The translations under genes and the position numbers were made by a program. Shown piece by piece: positions 27,171-29,640 of a stretch of 29,640 nt of DNA. Positions within the stretch are counted from its first letter, which is position 1, and each line of letters opens with the position of its first letter. Source of the stretch: Suillus spraguei (Eukaryota; Basidiomycota; Agaricomycetes; Boletales; Suillaceae); contig JABCPU010000705.1 in assembly GCA_016800925.1 (NCBI GenBank), forward strand, positions 1-29,640. The letters are read 5' to 3'. The notes beneath the pieces were generated by a model, which saw only the letters and a list, made by a program, of their open reading frames with translations, did no database searches and was not told where the DNA came from.

Positions 27171-28541
27171 TTAGTTGATCAAGTGCTGTGCGATTTGATT
27201 GACTGAAGAATAATCAGAGGAGTGTTGCTTCTTATAAGCATTCAGGATTCGAGCGGAGTTCTTCAAGTTCTTTTCTGGGAGCCATTCGTTATCTCCTGAT
27301 GAATATCCTTTCCAGGAAACAAGATAGCGTCGAATGCCGGTTCCTTTGTGAGAAAGAATTGCTTCTACTTCGTATTCTTCTTCTTCTTCGATAATGTCAG
27401 GTGTGGTTCGGGAAGTTCGGGCCGTGTACGTCTGTTTTGCTATAGGACGATAAGACAGAAGCATGGAAAGTGGGATGAATTTTCCATTGTGGAGGAGTTT
27501 GAGCGTAATGTGATGGGCGATAAGACATCGATGATCGGGAAAGGTCCGTATCGCTTTGGCGCAAGTTTCCCGATGGGAGTTTGAGTCTAAGATTAGTAGC
27601 AGATAGCCAGACCTTATCTCCGATCTTCCATGGAGTGTACTTATCTCCTCGGGATCGTTCGCCATTGTTTGCATCGCAATGTTATGGCAGGCGATTGCTT
27701 CTTCTCTTATCTTCTGCAGAGATCGTACTCGATCTTCTGCCAGGACAGATGAATCGGGATTAGATGAGGGATGCACGTGGTTCATATCCCATCATCAGAT
27801 AGAAGGGTGATGCATTCCTTGCATCATGTTTTCGGTGGTTATGGACAAATTCGGCGATTGGTAGATGTTCTACCCAATCTTCAGGGTTGTTGCGGCAATA
27901 GATGCGTAGATATGTTTCAAGTTCTTGATTTAGCCTTTCAGTTTGACCATCAGTCTGTGGGTGATAAGCCATGATGGAGCGATGACGTAGTCGAGAAGTC
28001 GGGCAAGCTCCTTAGAGAAGCGAGATAGGAATTGCGGTCGATCTGAGATACTTTGTCATGGAGTCCAAATCGATGGTAGACGTGTTTTCAAAAATAGTTA
28101 GCAATGCCTTCGAAGTGATGGTTTTCAAAAAGGGATAATAATTACCCCCTTCGTAAGGCCATGGTCTACCATGACCATGATACTGTCAAAGCCTCCAGAG
28201 ACAGGGAGGTCAGTGATAAGATCGAACAGAGACCTGAGAAAATGGTTGAGTCACAGACGAGGGAATCGGGCAAGCGGAGGTTGAACAGGATGTGTATCCG
28301 CTTTCATTTGCTGACAAAGGGCGCAACCCTCTACGTATTTCTGAATATAGGAGCCCATAGCGGGCCACCAGGCTTCGCGTTTAACGAGTTCTTCAGTTTT
28401 GAACTGACCAGGGATGACCAGCAGTGGGATGATCATGATACCTTTCAGGATATTGGGACAATGTGCTGGTGGAATGTAGGCACAATTCTTAAAATAGAGG
28501 ACATTCTCCTTAATTCGCCAATTGGAAAGTGCTGATTTCAT
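27171..28541 (-). pseudogene. pol: Gypsy-2 integrase and chromodomain
   Basis: From right to left: NWRIKENVLYFKN, a finger with HDHPTAGH (readable after a frameshift) and CALCQQMK, then [20 protein letters not shown] with the first catalytic region. A damaged second-Asp block follows, then [20 protein letters not shown] with the catalytic Glu, and [20 protein letters not shown]. The C-terminus has a good chromodomain in frame 27171-27785 (EYEVEAILSHKGTGIRRYL, VSWKGYSSGDNEWLPEKNL), stopping at 27171. Stops and frameshifts around 27990-28140 remove the D...D part of the active site. Confidence 0.85.
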
Positions 28542-29000
28542 AGGGGGAAGACATATGCCATCTAGGGTGTTGGATGCAGTCCGAAAGACAGGGTCGTCAA
28601 GGGGGTCAGAGGATGATAAAACATCCTTCAGATTGGTGTCAATAAGACGAACAAATAGAGCGTCAGGGAGGAGGGTCTTGTCCTCGTTATCGTCTTTGCC
28701 GGAGTCGTAGTCGGTCGGCGAGATAGTGCATCAGGTACTGCCAATTTAGTACCTGCAACATGATGCAGTTCAATGTCGTAGATAGACAAAATCAGTTACC
28801 AACATGCTTGGCGATGAGTAAGCTTCTGTGCACTTCTAAAGTACAGAAGATTCTTGTGGTCGGTGAATACCAGGAGGGTGCGGGTTTCCTTCAAGATAAT
28901 GACACATTCATTAATGCCCGGATCACGGCAAGGAGTTCCCGATCAAGACTGCGAGAGATATGCACATGGGTGATAAATGCCATTCTCATCGGTCTGTAAG
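28542..29000 (-). pseudogene. pol: Gypsy-2 RNase H (C-terminal part) and tether
   Basis: Minus-strand pieces read TDENGIYHPCAYLSRS, RELLAVIRALNECVI, TDHKNLLYF and VAGTKLAVPDALSRR. These form the usual block between the RNase H catalytic Asp and the integrase finger. It is cut on the right by a solo D LTR. It is split over several frames. Confidence 0.7.
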
Positions 29001-29465
29001 TGTTACGAACTGGGATGCATCACCAGCAACAGTGAAAAGACACAGACGGTCTGCTGAGAAGTTCTACAATGTCCAAAAGAGGACAAGGTGAAAGTACAAG
29101 GAATGCTTCAGAGTATGATCAAGGGTTCAGCTCAAGATAGATCTAAGAGGTTTCTACGAGAATAGAGACTAAGGCTAAGGAGTGCTTAGACTTAGAGACG
29201 ATTCAAGACGACTTAGGTTGGAACCTAAGCGAAGGATATTCCAGGTAAAACCAAGTAAGATTAAAGTAAAGTATACAAGTGTAATACAACATGCTTAAAT
29301 AGTCAATATGTTGGCATGCCACAAGAGAGATGTGAGAGCGTAAGTGCGTATCCAAAGAAGCAGGCAACTATAGTAACAGATGCGTTGAGCATATGAGTCA
29401 GAGTCATGTTATGTAATACAAGTAAAGGAGAAAGGAGAAAATGAATAGGGCACGTACAAGTAACA
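29001..29465 (-). mobile_element. Solo LTR, family D, inside gypsy-2, perfect target duplication
   Basis: Runs from TGTTACGAACTGGG to CAAGTAACA, 465 bp, flanked by GTAAG at 28996-29000 and GTAAG at 29466-29470. RNase H sequence continues on either side. This is an insertion of the D family into its own family member. Confidence 0.9.
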
Positions 29466-29640
29466 GTAAGAGAACTCCTCCAGTTGCTCAAGTGAAGCAT
29501 CAGTAGCAATAGCAAATTGTCGGGAAGGATCAGGGTTACGGAGTACCAGTTGGGGATGTGAAATGTCATTTCAGTTCTTCGAAGGTGTCCATACAATTCG
29601 GGTGACCAATTAAAGACCTTATTTTCTTTGTTAATTCGAT
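29466..29640 (-). pseudogene. pol: Gypsy-2 RNase H, N-terminal part (window edge)
   Basis: The minus strand encodes FEELK and then FAIATDASLEQLEEF, which contains the catalytic Asp region of a retroelement RNase H. The frame joins the downstream part across the solo LTR. Reverse transcriptase should lie to the right, outside the window. Confidence 0.65.

Larger units (their letters stand above)
25225..29640 (-). mobile_element. Gypsy-2: chromodomain Ty3/gypsy element, 3' half, truncated by the window
   Basis: Minus-strand order from right to left: RNase H start (29466-29640), a solo D LTR, the rest of RNase H, integrase, chromodomain, a CCHC-bearing third ORF, polypurine tract, 3' LTR. The reverse transcriptase, gag and 5' LTR lie beyond the window. 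It inserted upstream of the 23194-25122 pseudogene. Frameshifts and stops in the integrase show it is inactive. Confidence 0.85.

Overview
The window is a graveyard of nested transposable elements from a filamentous fungus, most likely an Agaricomycete. The evidence is short (35-68 bp) GT-AG introns, chromodomain Ty3/gypsy elements, a multi-exon hAT transposase, and hypothetical-protein families I associate with mushroom-forming fungi, perhaps Boletales. The last point is from memory and unverified. There are no rRNA, tRNA, CRISPR or operon-like features. Very few reading frames are intact, and most of the computed open frames are shadows.

Layout. 1-2120: satellite-like DNA (a ~170-bp tandem repeat, an imperfect hairpin, a GGCCCACCCGTCT minisatellite) and a diverged LTR relic. 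2121-15064: a 12.9-kb plus-strand chromovirus-type Ty3/gypsy element ('gypsy-1', LTR family B) with decayed gag-pol. It is split by a 4.8-kb minus-strand LTR element ('element A', 3077-7906, LTR family A) and a solo LTR of family D (12117-12587). 15066-16582: a truncated minus-strand hAT transposase gene. 16590-17227: a Cys-rich fragment and a TGGCCTGGCTT minisatellite. 17228-22412: two inverted family-A solo LTRs, each carrying an insertion of a further LTR-like element ('LTR-C'). They flank and interrupt a coiled-coil/Cys gene (19806-22952). 23194-25122: a decayed minus-strand gene of a conserved hypothetical family. 25225-29640: a second chromodomain gypsy element on the minus strand ('gypsy-2', LTR family D), running off the window and itself hit by a solo D LTR with a perfect 5-bp target duplication.

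The most interesting system is an accessory gene carried antisense at the 3' end of two unrelated retroelements. Element A encodes only a gag-like protein in sense, plus an intron-containing antisense gene beside its 3' LTR. That gene has a complete Zn(II)2Cys6-pattern cluster (CX2CX6CX7CX2CX6C), an acidic tract and a coiled coil. Gypsy-1 has an analogous spliced antisense gene, with a CX2CX6C...CX2C cluster and coiled coils, between its chromodomain and 3' LTR. A perfect 17-bp CGG-N11-CCG palindrome, the Gal4-type site architecture, lies 41 bp upstream of its start. A third gene of similar layout (helical N-terminus, Cys exon, coiled-coil C-terminus) lies at 19806-22952. Antisense orientation would explain how introns survive retrotransposition. 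A retroelement-borne zinc-cluster regulator acting on its own element is inferred, not shown.
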